Below are positions 19,698-29,538 of a DNA stretch of 64,000 bases, in pieces. This DNA comes from Commensalibacter intestini A911 (lineage in GTDB: Bacteria; Pseudomonadota; Alphaproteobacteria; Acetobacterales; Acetobacteraceae). The position numbers were made by a program, and so were the translations under genes. The stretch lies in the NCBI RefSeq assembly GCF_000231445.1, contig NZ_AGFR01000007.1, forward strand, positions 124,001 to 188,000, written 5' to 3'. The notes under the pieces are model-generated. The model did no database searches. It saw only the letters and a program-made list of their open reading frames with translations, and was not told the DNA's origin. Within the stretch, counting starts at the first letter, position 1, and the number at the start of each line of letters is the position of its first letter.

Positions 19698-21011
19698 CTA
19701 TTTTATGCGAGAAAATGCAGGGGAAGGAAGTTGCCATTCATACGTTGTTGCCCCTGCCCCCCAATAATTATTAGAAACACTGACTTTACTACACAAAGCA
19801 TGCACCAAAACGACTAAGAATGTTAATAAAGACAATCCCATAAAGATCGCACCAATTAATATGGACTGACTTCCCATTGAAAACATATCTAATGTAAAGA
19901 CAACACCGATACAGGTGATTGCAAAATGTAATTTGGCTAAGAATTCTGAATATTGCTTTCCAAGGATTTTCCCCATCCAAAAGTAAAACCCAGCAAATAC
20001 CGCAAATAAAACCCCGTATGAGATACAAGAGTGGATTAAACCAACTTCACTCATAATCCCTTGTAATGGCCAACCAACACTTAAGAGTGCAATAAATCCA
20101 AAAGACCATAAAATTGGTGCAGGATAACGACGCTGCCCAGAGAAGAATAGTTTAAGCGCATAAATGAATAAATATAAAGATAATCCATATAACGCACAGG
20201 CATAAAAAATATGCAGCATTAAGCTTTGCTGTAAGCTAATTAAATGACTGCTAAAAATCATTTTATTCCAAGAAAGCAAGATAATAGATGGCACCAATAC
20301 CATTGCCAAAATGACAGATCGCGTCTGTTTAATACTTTGATCAGAAATCGTGCTAATAATATGAAAAACTAAAGAAATTGCTGGAATAATAAGGATCATT
20401 ACCATTGGATAGGCAAAACTATGCACGGTTTGCTGTATAGCGACATTTAATTGCCCAGCCCCCCAATAATCTTTAGATAACGCAGCCAGCATGACAGAGG
20501 CTGTCGGCAATAATAATGCAGATGCAATCCCTTGTCCCCAAACAAACAACGGTAAAGAAGCATAACTAACATCTAATGCTCTATGATTAATAATCGTAAT
20601 CAACATATTACTTGAAAATATAATCGCTGATACTGACCAAAAAACTAAGCTAAACAAAGAAAATAATGCATTTTGTGGATATAAAAATGTAAGAAAATTA
20701 CAAATGAAACCAACGAACAGACACATAAAAGAAAAAGCATTTAATCCTTTAAATGCCATATCTTTGCTTTTAATTAAAATTGGAACAAACCAAGCCCCTA
20801 GCCCTAACATTAAGGCTGGTTGCAAAACAAAAAACACCATCATTCGAGCATGCGTTTGTGGTAAATTCTGTATAAAATTAATGGTGCTAAATTGGCCTAA
20901 AACAGGAAAAAAAGCACTAAGCTGCACAAATAAAGCCGCAATACCACCGCTAATTCCAGCGAATACCGCTAAAAATAAAGCATTAATTCCAATTTTATAA
21001 TGTGTCTTCAT
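19698..21011 (-). CDS. Degenerate heme-copper oxidase subunit I homologue lacking the catalytic site
   Basis: From ATG 21011 (TTG 21026 is an alternative) the product has 437 residues and about 12 hydrophobic helices. It aligns along its length to CoxA/CtaD: DMAF...LN after helix 2, PLFVWG, FHIIST, LHF near the end, and the C-terminal ATTYEWQLPSP. Both low-spin heme ligands remain (H54 in QTHARMM; H327 in LIHSCIS). The dinuclear centre is gone. The HPEVY motif reads YPMVM (201-205), so the CuB His, the Glu and the cross-linked Tyr are absent. The HH pair is K250-M251, and the high-spin heme His is L325. The stretch before H327 is about 13 residues shorter than in normal enzymes. The frame is open and canonical elsewhere, so this is a maintained gene and not decay. 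No coxB or coxC is next to it. Confidence 0.85.
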   Translation of the reverse strand: MKTHYKIGINALFLAVFAGISGGIAALFVQLSAFFPVLGQFSTINFIQNLPQTHARMMVFFVLQPALMLGLGAWFVPILIKSKDMAFKGLNAFSFMCLFVGFICNFLTFLYPQNALFSLFSLVFWSVSAIIFSSNMLITIINHRALDVSYASLPLFVWGQGIASALLLPTASVMLAALSKDYWGAGQLNVAIQQTVHSFAYPMVMILIIPAISLVFHIISTISDQSIKQTRSVILAMVLVPSIILLSWNKMIFSSHLISLQQSLMLHIFYACALYGLSLYLFIYALKLFFSGQRRYPAPILWSFGFIALLSVGWPLQGIMSEVGLIHSCISYGVLFAVFAGFYFWMGKILGKQYSEFLAKLHFAITCIGVVFTLDMFSMGSQSILIGAIFMGLSLLTFLVVLVHALCSKVSVSNNYWGAGATTYEWQLPSPAFSRIK

Positions 21012-21098
21012 TACATATTCTATCAAACATACTCGATTAAGATATTCAGAATAAGATAATTCATATGCTGCACATAAACAATGGCAGCATATACGATT

Positions 21099-21737
21099 TT
21101 ATCGAGGTAGATGCACCAAGGTAAATAATCCAAAAGGGTGCACAGGCTGTAAACTTGCTTTTTTCAACTCTTCAGGAGGAAGCAAAGATTCTATAGAAAA
21201 ATCAGGATGCCATCCTAATGACTTTGACGCTGGAGCCATTACGCGTTCAATATAATAACGCAATCCTTTTTGTGCCAAAAAGTGATTAACAAACAGAATA
21301 TGTCCGCCAGGTTTGACCACACGCTTGAGTTCTGCGAATAAACGATCAGGATGTGGAACAACAGAGGCTACAAACATACCAACCGCAATGTCAAAAGACC
21401 CATCTTCAAAATTTGTTGCCTCTGCATCCATTTCAAATAGATTCTCAACATTCAACAAATTTTGACGCTGAACCCTTTGTCGTGCTTTTTTAAGCATATC
21501 CGTGGATAAATCAATTCCAGTAATACGTTTATCTATATCATAAGAAGGAAGCGCTAATCCTGTACCGACCCCTACTTCTAATACTCTTTGCCCTGGTAAA
21601 CGATTAACTTCTGCAACAGCACAACGCCGCCCAAATGAAGAAATACTTCCAAAAACTGCATCATAGACCATCGCCCATCGACGATAGGCTAACTTAACAG
21701 CATCTGCGCTTAACGCAGTATGAGGTGAAGGAGGCAC
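21099..21737 (-). CDS. pmtA: PmtA-type phosphatidylethanolamine N-methyltransferase
   Basis: This SAM-dependent methyltransferase converts phosphatidylethanolamine towards phosphatidylcholine at the inner membrane. The start is taken as GTG 21737 (212 residues) because GGGAG lies seven bases upstream; the frame could be extended to TTG 21797. The product has AYRRWAMVYDAVFG, SAM motif I LEVGVGTGLALP, GIDLSTDML, and MFVASVVPHPDRLFAELKRV. It continues with GGHILFVNHF and LGWHPDFSIESLL. These blocks match the Rhodobacter-type PmtA family more closely than UbiE. It lies 87 bases upstream of the cox1 relic on the same strand and may share its promoter. Confidence 0.88.
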   Translation of the reverse strand: MPPSPHTALSADAVKLAYRRWAMVYDAVFGSISSFGRRCAVAEVNRLPGQRVLEVGVGTGLALPSYDIDKRITGIDLSTDMLKKARQRVQRQNLLNVENLFEMDAEATNFEDGSFDIAVGMFVASVVPHPDRLFAELKRVVKPGGHILFVNHFLAQKGLRYYIERVMAPASKSLGWHPDFSIESLLPPEELKKASLQPVHPFGLFTLVHLPR

Positions 21738-21744
21738 GTTATTG

Positions 21745-21749
21745 CTCCC
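21745..21749 (-). promoter_or_regulatory. Ribosome binding site deciding the pmtA start
   Basis: On the minus strand GGGAG is followed by seven bases and then GTG at 21737. The longer TTG frame start at 21797 has no comparable site. This supports a GTG start for pmtA. Confidence 0.65.
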
Positions 21750-21990
21750 AATAAACTGTGAACGAATAAGATTATACAAACAAGTGTTATTAACCAAAAA
21801 AGAATAAAAATCTAGTTAGTTTTTCTTTTTTTGCGTTTAATTATAAAATGAAATGCTTTAAAACAACATTCCATAATCTATATTATGTTAAATAAAAGGC
21901 TATTTGTTGTTTATTATAAAACAAATATATACTATAAACACGCTATGAAATAAATAAATAAAACAGGTGAGTTTAGGAGAAATATTTTTT

Positions 21991-22221
21991 ATGTGGTTAT
22001 CCATTTTAAATTGGTTTTTAGCTATATTAAGTATTGGTGTCTGGGTAGGTTCCTATATTTTCTATGAAAAAGAAAAATTTATGGCATGGTTTGATAATAA
22101 GTTTGGAAAAGATGACCCTATGCCTCCGTCTCCTAAACAACAAAATGATGCTTTAAATTTAGGAGAAGGTAGCACTGTTAGCTTTAATAAGGACACTACT
22201 TCAGATAAAGAAGAGTCTTAA
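21991..22221 (+). CDS. Small single-pass membrane protein, unknown function
   Basis: From ATG 21991, preceded by AGGAG at 21975-21979, this encodes 76 residues. One N-terminal transmembrane helix (about 2-25, MWLSILNWFLAILSIGVW) is followed by a basic/acidic stretch and a polar, Pro- and Ser-rich tail. An in-frame GTG at 21967 would overlap the ribosome binding site and is less likely. It does not resemble a family I can name. It is convergent with gshB, five bases away. A long AT-rich spacer (21738-21990) separates it from divergent pmtA. Confidence 0.55.
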   Translation: MWLSILNWFLAILSIGVWVGSYIFYEKEKFMAWFDNKFGKDDPMPPSPKQQNDALNLGEGSTVSFNKDTTSDKEES

Positions 22222-22226
22222 CTACA

Positions 22227-23189
22227 TCATTTAATATAAGATAAAATACTATCCCAAATAATTCCTGCAGAATTCATCTGATTAAAACGATCTAATTCTT
22301 GCAGGCCTGTGGGTGATGTTACATTAATTTCTGTTAAATAATCTCCTAACACATCGATTCCAACAAAGAACAACCCTTGCTCTTTCAAAGCAGGACCAAT
22401 GATTTTACAAATTTCTTTGTCTCGTGGTGTTAACTCAACTTTTTGTGCGACACCTCCAACATGCATGTTAGAACGCAAGTCTCCCTTTTGCGGAACACGA
22501 TTAATTGCACCAATCGGTTCACCATTCACCAAAATAACGCGCTTATCTCCTAAACGTACAGCAGGTTCATAACGTTGAATCATTAATGGTTCACGAGAAG
22601 CAGCGAATTGCATTTCTAGCAAAGAATTTAAATTCTCATCATCTTCACGAATACGGAAAACACCAATTCCACCATTGCCGTAAAGAGGTTTAATAATAAT
22701 ATCTTTATATTCTGCACGGAATTCACGAATAGCCTGCACATCTCTGGTAATTAATGTTGGTGGCATGATTTCTGGCCACAATGTTGCAAAAATTTTCTCT
22801 GGTGCATTACGCACAGATGCAGGGTTATTCACAACAAAAACTTTGTCCTTACCAACACCGTGGATTTGCTCCAATATATGCGTTGCTGTGATATATCCCA
22901 TATCAAAAGGTGGATCTTGACGCATTAAAAGCACATCAAAATCTTTTAGCTCAACCGTCTTTTCCTCACCAAATTCTGCATGATTGCCTTGCACACGTTG
23001 AACTTTAACATTTCTGCCTCTAGCAGTAATCTTTTTAGTATTAGCGTGGCTTTTTAAACTTAGCGTATCTACGGAATAAACAAAAAGCTCATATCCTCTT
23101 GCTTGTGCCTCTAACATTAACGCAAATGTTGAATCTCCATTAATATTAACGCTTTCCAGCGGATCCATTTGTACAGCAATCTTTAACAT
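22227..23189 (-). CDS. gshB: Glutathione synthetase
   Basis: GshB joins gamma-glutamylcysteine and glycine using ATP, completing glutathione synthesis in the cytoplasm. The 320-residue ATP-grasp product shows MLKIAVQMDPLESVNINGDSTF-type N terminus (here split at residues 1-22), and LLMRQDPPFDMGYITATHIL. It also has NNPASVRNAPEKIFATLWP, IIKPLYGNGGIGVFRI and the C-terminal VGIDVLGDYLTEINVTSPTG. Length is normal. A clear AGGAT-type ribosome binding site precedes the ATG. It is the last gene of a minus-strand run uvrB-galM-greB-gshB with short gaps. Confidence 0.97.
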   Translation of the reverse strand: MLKIAVQMDPLESVNINGDSTFALMLEAQARGYELFVYSVDTLSLKSHANTKKITARGRNVKVQRVQGNHAEFGEEKTVELKDFDVLLMRQDPPFDMGYITATHILEQIHGVGKDKVFVVNNPASVRNAPEKIFATLWPEIMPPTLITRDVQAIREFRAEYKDIIIKPLYGNGGIGVFRIREDDENLNSLLEMQFAASREPLMIQRYEPAVRLGDKRVILVNGEPIGAINRVPQKGDLRSNMHVGGVAQKVELTPRDKEICKIIGPALKEQGLFFVGIDVLGDYLTEINVTSPTGLQELDRFNQMNSAGIIWDSILSYIK

Positions 23190-23220
23190 GCTTTTATCCT
23201 CTATTGACTAATATTTTCTT

Positions 23221-23712
23221 TTAAGATGGATAAGAAATTTCAAGAATTTCTAAAAATTTTTCTCCAGCAGGACTTTGAAACTTCACTTCATCTCCTACTT
23301 TTGCATTCATTAACGTTCTGGCTATCGGAGAAATCAGACTAATTTGACCATTTTCAGTAATAGCTTCGTCCACCCCCACAATCGTCACTGTATATTCTTG
23401 ATCATCTTCGGTAACATAAGTCACCGTCGCACCAAAATAAACTTTGTTTTTCTGAGGTTGATCTTTCGGATCGACAACAACCGCATCATCTAAGCGTTTT
23501 GATAAGAAACGAACACGCCGATCGATTTCTCTTAAACGCCTTTTCCCATAAATATAATCACCATTCTCAGAACGATCTCCATTCCCTGCAGCCCAAGAAA
23601 CAATCTCTACGATTTTTGGGCGTTCTTTATAAAGTAATGTATTTAACTCTTCTTGTAAGCGGTGAAACCCTTGAGGTGTTAAATGAGTCGGTAACTTATT
23701 GGATATTGCCAT
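23221..23712 (-). CDS. greB: Transcription elongation factor GreB
   Basis: Gre factors enter the RNA polymerase secondary channel and stimulate cleavage of backtracked RNA. The 163-residue protein has the N-terminal coiled coil with the acidic tip region NGDRSENGDYIYGKRRLREI. It then has DRRVRFLSKRLDDAVVV and the FKBP-like C-terminal domain (SPIARTLMNAKVGDEVKF). The YGKRRLREIDRRVRFL segment is typical of GreB and not of GreA. It lies 13 bases after galM and 31 before gshB, consistent with one operon. Confidence 0.93.
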   Translation of the reverse strand: MAISNKLPTHLTPQGFHRLQEELNTLLYKERPKIVEIVSWAAGNGDRSENGDYIYGKRRLREIDRRVRFLSKRLDDAVVVDPKDQPQKNKVYFGATVTYVTEDDQEYTVTIVGVDEAITENGQISLISPIARTLMNAKVGDEVKFQSPAGEKFLEILEISYPS

Positions 23713-23725
23713 AAAATACTCTCAA

Positions 23726-24613
23726 CTAACTCACTGAAAAAGAGTAAAAAATATCGCCTTTTAAGACTTGCCCTGGTTTTAATATCGTTAACCCTCTATC
23801 TGAAATATCTGGCATATTAATTGCGTTATTCATATTGCTCGCAGGTTCTAACGTAAAATAAGGAGCACTTTCAGGGTTTGATAAAATAAGATGTTCAAAG
23901 ACACGACTACTGGTAATCGTTAAGTAAGCATTTGAATATTTCCAACGAATAAACGCAAAACGATCCCATCCGGCATAACAATTATCCAAATGTTCGCTTT
24001 TACACAAAGGACGCATTTGATCAAAAGACCACCGGCCATCATTAGACATACGCCCTTGCGGCAAACCATTCTCGTCATTATTCCATAATGTTTTGGCTGA
24101 AAATCCAACCTCAACAAAGTTTCTACGAGGAAAATAAGGATGAAACCCTAACCCAACAGGCTGATTACAGCGATCTGTATTTTCAAAACGCATATAAACC
24201 GATAACCCATTTTCATATAACGTATATTTTAACTTTGCTTTATAAGAAAATGGCCATTGCTTTTTACCATCTTTAAGGGGGTCATGAACCAAAGATAATG
24301 TTGCTTTATTTTCTGCAAAACTTTCCAGATCCCATTCTCTATTCCATGCATTCCCATGGATAGAATCTTTACCATTTGCTGCATTTGGCTCTAATTGATA
24401 CTTACGCCCTTCAAATTCGAATTTACCCTCTGCAATCCGATTAGAATAAGGAAGCAAAGGATAGGCTGCTATAATCTGATTTTTACACTTGGCTAGGTGA
24501 GAATTCACAACAGGGTAAAAAATAGGTGTATCTTGACACAACCAATATCCAATTGCCCCACCTAGGGCAGGATATATGCCAACCTGATTATGTCCTGCTT
24601 TAATTTCTAACAT
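23726..24613 (-). CDS. Aldose 1-epimerase family protein
   Basis: This galactose mutarotase-like enzyme is expected to interconvert alpha and beta anomers of an aldose. The 295-residue product has the family pattern: an early YPLLPYSNRIAEGKFEFEGR segment with the Asn-Arg substrate residues, GNAWNREWDLE carrying the conserved His position (SIHGNAW), and GFHPYFPR with the catalytic histidine. The C-terminal YFTLEPASNMNNAINM carries the catalytic glutamate. It resembles the YeaD/GalM-like group; its sugar is not known. It starts nine bases after the uvrB stop and is probably co-transcribed with it. Confidence 0.88.
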   Translation of the reverse strand: MLEIKAGHNQVGIYPALGGAIGYWLCQDTPIFYPVVNSHLAKCKNQIIAAYPLLPYSNRIAEGKFEFEGRKYQLEPNAANGKDSIHGNAWNREWDLESFAENKATLSLVHDPLKDGKKQWPFSYKAKLKYTLYENGLSVYMRFENTDRCNQPVGLGFHPYFPRRNFVEVGFSAKTLWNNDENGLPQGRMSNDGRWSFDQMRPLCKSEHLDNCYAGWDRFAFIRWKYSNAYLTITSSRVFEHLILSNPESAPYFTLEPASNMNNAINMPDISDRGLTILKPGQVLKGDIFYSFSVS

Positions 24614-24622
24614 TTCTGTTCC

Positions 24623-26752
24623 CTAGCCTTTCTTAACTCTTTTAGATTTAGGAGCTTTTACAGAAGACTTTTTCTGTTCTTCAGACGAAACACCTATCCC
24701 TAATTCTGTTTCTTCTAGCTTTTTTATCTCATCACGTAAATGCGCAGCTTCTTCAAATTCTAAATTTGCAGCCGCAGCATGCATTCTTTTTTCTAATTCC
24801 GCAATTGTTTGTTGTAAATTTTTACCAACAAGAGAAAGATCTTCAATGGTTTTACTAGGGGAGATCGTAACATAATCTTGTTCGTAAACAGAGGCCATTA
24901 ACTCACCAATTTTCTTTTTCACAGAAAATGGCGTAATTCCATGGTCAATATTCCATTGAGTCTGCTTTTCTCGCCTTCTCGCTGTTTCATCAATGGCATA
25001 TTTTAAGCTCTCTGTCATTTTATCAGCATATAACAAAACACGTCCATCAACATTTCGTGCCGCACGTCCAATAGTTTGCACTAATGACGTTTTAGAACGC
25101 AAGAATCCTTCTTTATCCGCATCTAAAATCGCTACCAACTGACATTCTGGGATATCTAAGCCCTCACGAAGCAAGTTAATGCCTACCAAAACATCAAAAA
25201 CACCTAAACGTAAATCTCGGATAATTTCAATTCGTTCCAATGTATCAATATCAGAGTGTAGATAACGTACTTTTATTCCAGACTCGCTCATATAATCTGT
25301 TAGTTTTTCAGACATTTTCTTAGTTAATGTCGTAACCAAAACACGCCCACCTTTTTGAATGACTTTCCGAGACTCTTCTAATAAATCATCCACTTGCAAC
25401 TCAACAGGACGAACATCTGTAATCGGATCAATCAACCCAGTTGGACGAATAACTTGCTCGACAAAGACCCCTTCTGTTCTACCCATTTCCCAAGGGCCAG
25501 GTGTCGCACTCACAAAAATTGTTTGTGGACGATATGCATCCCATTCAGCAAAATTTAAAGGTCGATTATCCATACAAGAAGGCAAACGAAATCCAAAATC
25601 AGAGAGTGTTTTCTTACGTGCATAGTCTCCACGTTCCATCCCACCAATTTGAGGAACACTGACATGACTTTCATCAACAATTAACAGTGAATCTTCTGGT
25701 AAATATTCAAATAAAGTCGGTGGTGGTTCACCAGGATTACGCCCTGTTAAATAACGAGAGTAATTTTCAATCCCTTTACATAACCCTGTTGTTTCGATCA
25801 TTTCTAGATCAAACTGAGTGCGTTGCTGTATTCTTTCTGCTTCGAGCAATTTACCCTCAGCAACAAATTGATCTAATCTAAGTTTCAACTCTGATTTAAT
25901 GGTTTTTACAGCCTGAGTTAATGTCGGACGTGGCGTGACAAAGTGACTGTTCGCATAAACAGTAATGGCTTGTAAATCACCAGTCTTTACCCCTGTCAAA
26001 GGATCAAACTCATCAATTTCTTCGACCTCATCACCAAACAAATGTACGCGCCAAGCACGATCTGCATTTTGCACAGGGAAAATATCAATCGTTTCGCCAC
26101 GAACCCTAAACGTTCCGCGCTGAAATCCTAAATCATTGCGTCGATATTGTTGCTCAACAAGCCCTTTGATAAGCAAATCACGATTAATCTCAGCCCCGAC
26201 CTCAACCTTAACGACCATTTTTGAATAAGATTCTGGAGAACCAATACCGTAAATACAAGAAACAGAGCCGACAATAATCACATCGTTACGCTCTAACAAA
26301 GCTTGCGTTGCAGAGTGACGCATACGATCAATTTGTTCGTTAATTTGGCTGTCTTTTTCAATGTAAGTATCAGAGCGTGCAATATAGGCTTCTGGCTGAT
26401 AATAATCATAATAGCTAACAAAATATTCTACTGCATTATTTGGAAAAAACTCTTTCATTTCTCCATATAATTGTGCGGCCAATGTTTTATTCGGTGCTAA
26501 AATTAATGTTGGCTTTTGAACCGTTTCAATGACTTTTGCCATTGTAAAGGTTTTACCAGAACCTGTTACCCCTAATAAAACCTGATCCCGTTCGCCCTCA
26601 TTAATCCCATTTGACAAAGCTTTAATCGCTGTGGGTTGATCTCCAGAAGGCTCAAATTCAGACACAACCTGAAAATGTTTCACTTTAGGTTTGGCAGGAA
26701 TCTTTTCAGGGTGGAAAATAACTTTATAATCAGCCGCGTTTGTTTTTTTCAT
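24623..26752 (-). CDS. uvrB: UvrABC system protein B
   Basis: UvrB is the damage-verifying helicase of nucleotide excision repair. It loads from UvrA2B and recruits UvrC. From ATG 26752 it has 709 residues; an in-frame TTG three codons earlier is less likely. Walker A GVTGSGKT is at residues 61-68, with the beta-hairpin [21 protein letters not shown] after it. DESHVS is the Walker B region. Helicase motifs ATPGPWE and [13 protein letters not shown] are present, and a C-terminal UVR domain ([17 protein letters not shown]) contacts UvrC. The product ends in a short basic tail. It heads the operon with galM, greB and gshB. Confidence 0.98.
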   Translation of the reverse strand: MKKTNAADYKVIFHPEKIPAKPKVKHFQVVSEFEPSGDQPTAIKALSNGINEGERDQVLLGVTGSGKTFTMAKVIETVQKPTLILAPNKTLAAQLYGEMKEFFPNNAVEYFVSYYDYYQPEAYIARSDTYIEKDSQINEQIDRMRHSATQALLERNDVIIVGSVSCIYGIGSPESYSKMVVKVEVGAEINRDLLIKGLVEQQYRRNDLGFQRGTFRVRGETIDIFPVQNADRAWRVHLFGDEVEEIDEFDPLTGVKTGDLQAITVYANSHFVTPRPTLTQAVKTIKSELKLRLDQFVAEGKLLEAERIQQRTQFDLEMIETTGLCKGIENYSRYLTGRNPGEPPPTLFEYLPEDSLLIVDESHVSVPQIGGMERGDYARKKTLSDFGFRLPSCMDNRPLNFAEWDAYRPQTIFVSATPGPWEMGRTEGVFVEQVIRPTGLIDPITDVRPVELQVDDLLEESRKVIQKGGRVLVTTLTKKMSEKLTDYMSESGIKVRYLHSDIDTLERIEIIRDLRLGVFDVLVGINLLREGLDIPECQLVAILDADKEGFLRSKTSLVQTIGRAARNVDGRVLLYADKMTESLKYAIDETARRREKQTQWNIDHGITPFSVKKKIGELMASVYEQDYVTISPSKTIEDLSLVGKNLQQTIAELEKRMHAAAANLEFEEAAHLRDEIKKLEETELGIGVSSEEQKKSSVKAPKSKRVKKG

Positions 26753-26844
26753 GGAATTCAAATTATAATATTAAAAGCATATTTTACTACTATAATTTAA
26801 ATCTCTCCTTAATCAAATATATAGATTTATTTAAAAGAAATAAC

Positions 26845-27441
26845 TTAAACAAAAGGCATGATGTTTTTCATAGCACGATCAATATATTCCTCTTTTTCTG
26901 TAATAGGTGCCACGTAATGCAAAGCATTTTTAGCCGCCTCAACACCTTCAAAACGAGCAATAATCCAAGCTGCCAAATAGACTGATGATAAACACCCCCC
27001 TGATGTTGCAACATTTCCCTCTGCATAAAACGGTTGATTTAATACCGTAATCCCTTCTTCTTCTACCCAAGGTTTTGTCGTTAAATCAGTGCAAGCCTTT
27101 TTACTTTTTAATAACCCTAGTTTAGATAAAAGCAATGTTCCTGAACATTGTGATACTAATAATTGTTTGTCAGCATCCAGTTTAAATTGGCTCATAATGC
27201 TATGATCTTCTGCAATTTCACGAGTTTTCATCCCACTACCAAAAACCACAGCATCAGCATGATTAACCTCAGTCAAAGAAATATGAGATTCAACAACAAG
27301 ACCTTTCATTGAACGAACATGAGCGCGATCACTGGCAATGGACACTCTCCAGTCTGGCTTTTTAATACGGTTAAGTATCCCAAAGGCAATAAAAGAGTCT
27401 AACTCGTTATATTCGTCAAAAGTAAGAATAGCGATATGCAT
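26845..27441 (-). CDS. DJ-1/PfpI family protein
   Basis: The 198-residue protein has the class I glutamine amidotransferase-like fold of the DJ-1/PfpI superfamily. It starts MHIAILTFDEYNELDSF, where the glutamate position is followed by Asp, and has the nucleophile elbow SQCSGTLLLS with C99. The histidine expected soon after is replaced by the segment TSGGCLSSVYLAAW, which is like the isonitrile hydratase/AraC-N-terminal type (TSGG..S.YL). The substrate is unknown; glyoxalase, chaperone and isonitrile hydratase activities all occur in the superfamily. It is divergent from pepF across a 274-base AT-rich spacer. Confidence 0.82.
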   Translation of the reverse strand: MHIAILTFDEYNELDSFIAFGILNRIKKPDWRVSIASDRAHVRSMKGLVVESHISLTEVNHADAVVFGSGMKTREIAEDHSIMSQFKLDADKQLLVSQCSGTLLLSKLGLLKSKKACTDLTTKPWVEEEGITVLNQPFYAEGNVATSGGCLSSVYLAAWIIARFEGVEAAKNALHYVAPITEKEEYIDRAMKNIMPFV

Positions 27442-27715
27442 GATTTGCTCTCTGTATAAATGTAATTATTTTTTTTCAATATCGTATTTTAATGTAAACG
27501 TTATGATTTAAAAGAAAATATTAGTAATCATTAAACAAGATACTCCATCAAAAATAACTCATCACCATATGAATAGTATATTGAATATATTACCAATATA
27601 ATATTCACCTCTTTTTGCATCTTAATTTAATTACCAGTTAACCTTTTCCTTTTTTAATAATCTATATTAAGATAAATTCTTTAAGAGATTTATTTAAATA
27701 ACGATTAGGAATATC

Positions 27716-29536
27716 ATGTTTTCTCTAGATCATTTTATGTATACTGCCCCCAATCAAACGGGTTCTGGAAGCAAGAGTGATGAACAACTTCCTTCTTGGG
27801 ACTTGTCTGATCTTTATCCTTCCCCTGACAGTCCAGAGTTGAAAAATGATCTGGATAGAGCTCGTTCAAAAGTTGAAATATTTGCGACCAATTGGCAAGG
27901 CAATCTGGAAAATGCTTCTGGCCAAGAAATTGCAATGGCCATTGATCTTTATCAAGAAGTCAGTGAAATATTAGGGCGTATTGGCTCTTATGCTCAACTT
28001 ATTTTTGCAACAGATTCAACAGATGCAAAGAACGCTCAATTTTATCAATATATTAATGAACAAATTACCAGCATCAGCACAAAAACCCTTTTCTTTACGC
28101 TGGAACTAAACCGTATTTCTGAAGAAAGTATGCAAGAAAAACTAGAAAATTCTGCATTACTTGCTTGGAAACCATTCTTAGACAGTATCCGCGTTTTCCG
28201 TCCCTATCAGCTAAGTGACGAAGTCGAAAAAGTCTTACACGAAAAATCTGTTACTGGGCGCACTGCTTGGTCAAGATTATATGATGAAACCTTGGCCTCT
28301 ATGCAAGTCACCGTGCAAGATGAACAAGTTACTTTGGGAGAAGCCTTAAATAAACTTTCTTCCAATGAGCGTCTAGTCAGAGAAAATGCAGCCAAAGGAT
28401 TGGGGGAAAGCTTCAATAGTAACTTACGCCTTTTCTCTTTGATTACAAATACGCTTGCCAAAGATAAACATATCACCGATGAATGGCGCAAATTCCCTCG
28501 TGTGGATTCAGAACGTAACTGCGACAACATGATCGAAGATGAGGTGGTTGATGCGCTTGTTAATGCCGTTACAGAGGATTACCAACGTCTTTCCCATCGT
28601 TATTTCCGTTTAAAAGCCAAATGGTTAGGACTGGAAAAGTTACAACATTGGGATCGTAATGCCCCTTTACCTGATGATAATGACCAAATCATTCCTTGGG
28701 AAAAAGCGAAAGAAATCGTTCATACCGCTTATCATGAATTTAACCCAGAAATGGGCGATATGATTAAAGAATTCCTAGACAAACCTTGGATTGACGCGAC
28801 TTTACGTCCAGGAAAATCTTCTGGTGCTTTTGCACACCCTACCGTTCCAGAAGTTCACCCTTATATTTTATTGAACTATCATGGACGCAATCGTGATGTC
28901 ATGACTTTAGCCCATGAACTTGGACATGGTATTCACCAAATTTTGGCCGCTGATCAAGGATATATTCAATCCAATACACCTTTAACTTTGGCTGAAACCG
29001 CCAGTGTTTTTGGTGAAATGTTAACCTTCCAAAGCTTGCTACGTAATCAAAAAACACCAGAGCAACGTCGTATCATGTTAAGTCGTAAGGTCGAAGACAT
29101 GTTAAATACGGTTGTGCGTCAAATTGCCTTTTACCAGTTTGAACGCAAAGTTCATGAAGCTCGTCAAACCAATGAACTTTTACCTGAGCAAATAGGACAA
29201 TTCTGGATAGAAACACAACAAGCAAGCCTTGGGCCTGCTTTTGAATTTACGCCTGAATATCAATCTTATTGGACATATATCCCTCACTTTATTCATTCTC
29301 CATTTTACGTCTATGCTTATGCATTCGGAGATTGCTTGGTGAATGCCCTTTACAAAGTCTATCAAGATGGTCATGAAAATTTCCAAGAGAAATATATAGA
29401 GATGCTCAAAGCAGGTGGAACAAAAAAACATAAAGAGCTCTTAGCTCCATTTGGACTAGATGCTTCTGACCCTGCATTCTGGCGTAAAGGACTGGATGTC
29501 ATTTCTCAATTTATCGACGAATTGGAACAAGCATAG
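27716..29536 (+). CDS. pepF: Oligoendopeptidase F (M3 family)
   Basis: PepF is a cytoplasmic zinc metallopeptidase that degrades oligopeptides of about 7-17 residues. The 606-residue product carries the catalytic HELGH at residues 400-404 in TLAHELGHGIHQIL. The downstream zinc glutamate region TLAETASVFGEML follows. The PF01432 C-terminal block YVYAYAFGDCLVNALY and the N-terminal oligopeptidase F region (LSDLYPSPDSPELKNDL) are both present. The ATG at 27716 follows AGGAATATC. The next gene starts two bases after its stop, so the two are co-transcribed. Length is typical. Confidence 0.94.
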   Translation: MFSLDHFMYTAPNQTGSGSKSDEQLPSWDLSDLYPSPDSPELKNDLDRARSKVEIFATNWQGNLENASGQEIAMAIDLYQEVSEILGRIGSYAQLIFATDSTDAKNAQFYQYINEQITSISTKTLFFTLELNRISEESMQEKLENSALLAWKPFLDSIRVFRPYQLSDEVEKVLHEKSVTGRTAWSRLYDETLASMQVTVQDEQVTLGEALNKLSSNERLVRENAAKGLGESFNSNLRLFSLITNTLAKDKHITDEWRKFPRVDSERNCDNMIEDEVVDALVNAVTEDYQRLSHRYFRLKAKWLGLEKLQHWDRNAPLPDDNDQIIPWEKAKEIVHTAYHEFNPEMGDMIKEFLDKPWIDATLRPGKSSGAFAHPTVPEVHPYILLNYHGRNRDVMTLAHELGHGIHQILAADQGYIQSNTPLTLAETASVFGEMLTFQSLLRNQKTPEQRRIMLSRKVEDMLNTVVRQIAFYQFERKVHEARQTNELLPEQIGQFWIETQQASLGPAFEFTPEYQSYWTYIPHFIHSPFYVYAYAFGDCLVNALYKVYQDGHENFQEKYIEMLKAGGTKKHKELLAPFGLDASDPAFWRKGLDVISQFIDELEQA

Positions 29537-29538
29537 TC

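Noticed and set aside
19698-21011. Possible NnrS-type heme/copper protein or ordinary transporter
   Set aside because: Collinear CoxA text (DMAF...LN, FHIIST, ATTYEWQLPSP) and a ctaB neighbour identify a subunit I homologue.
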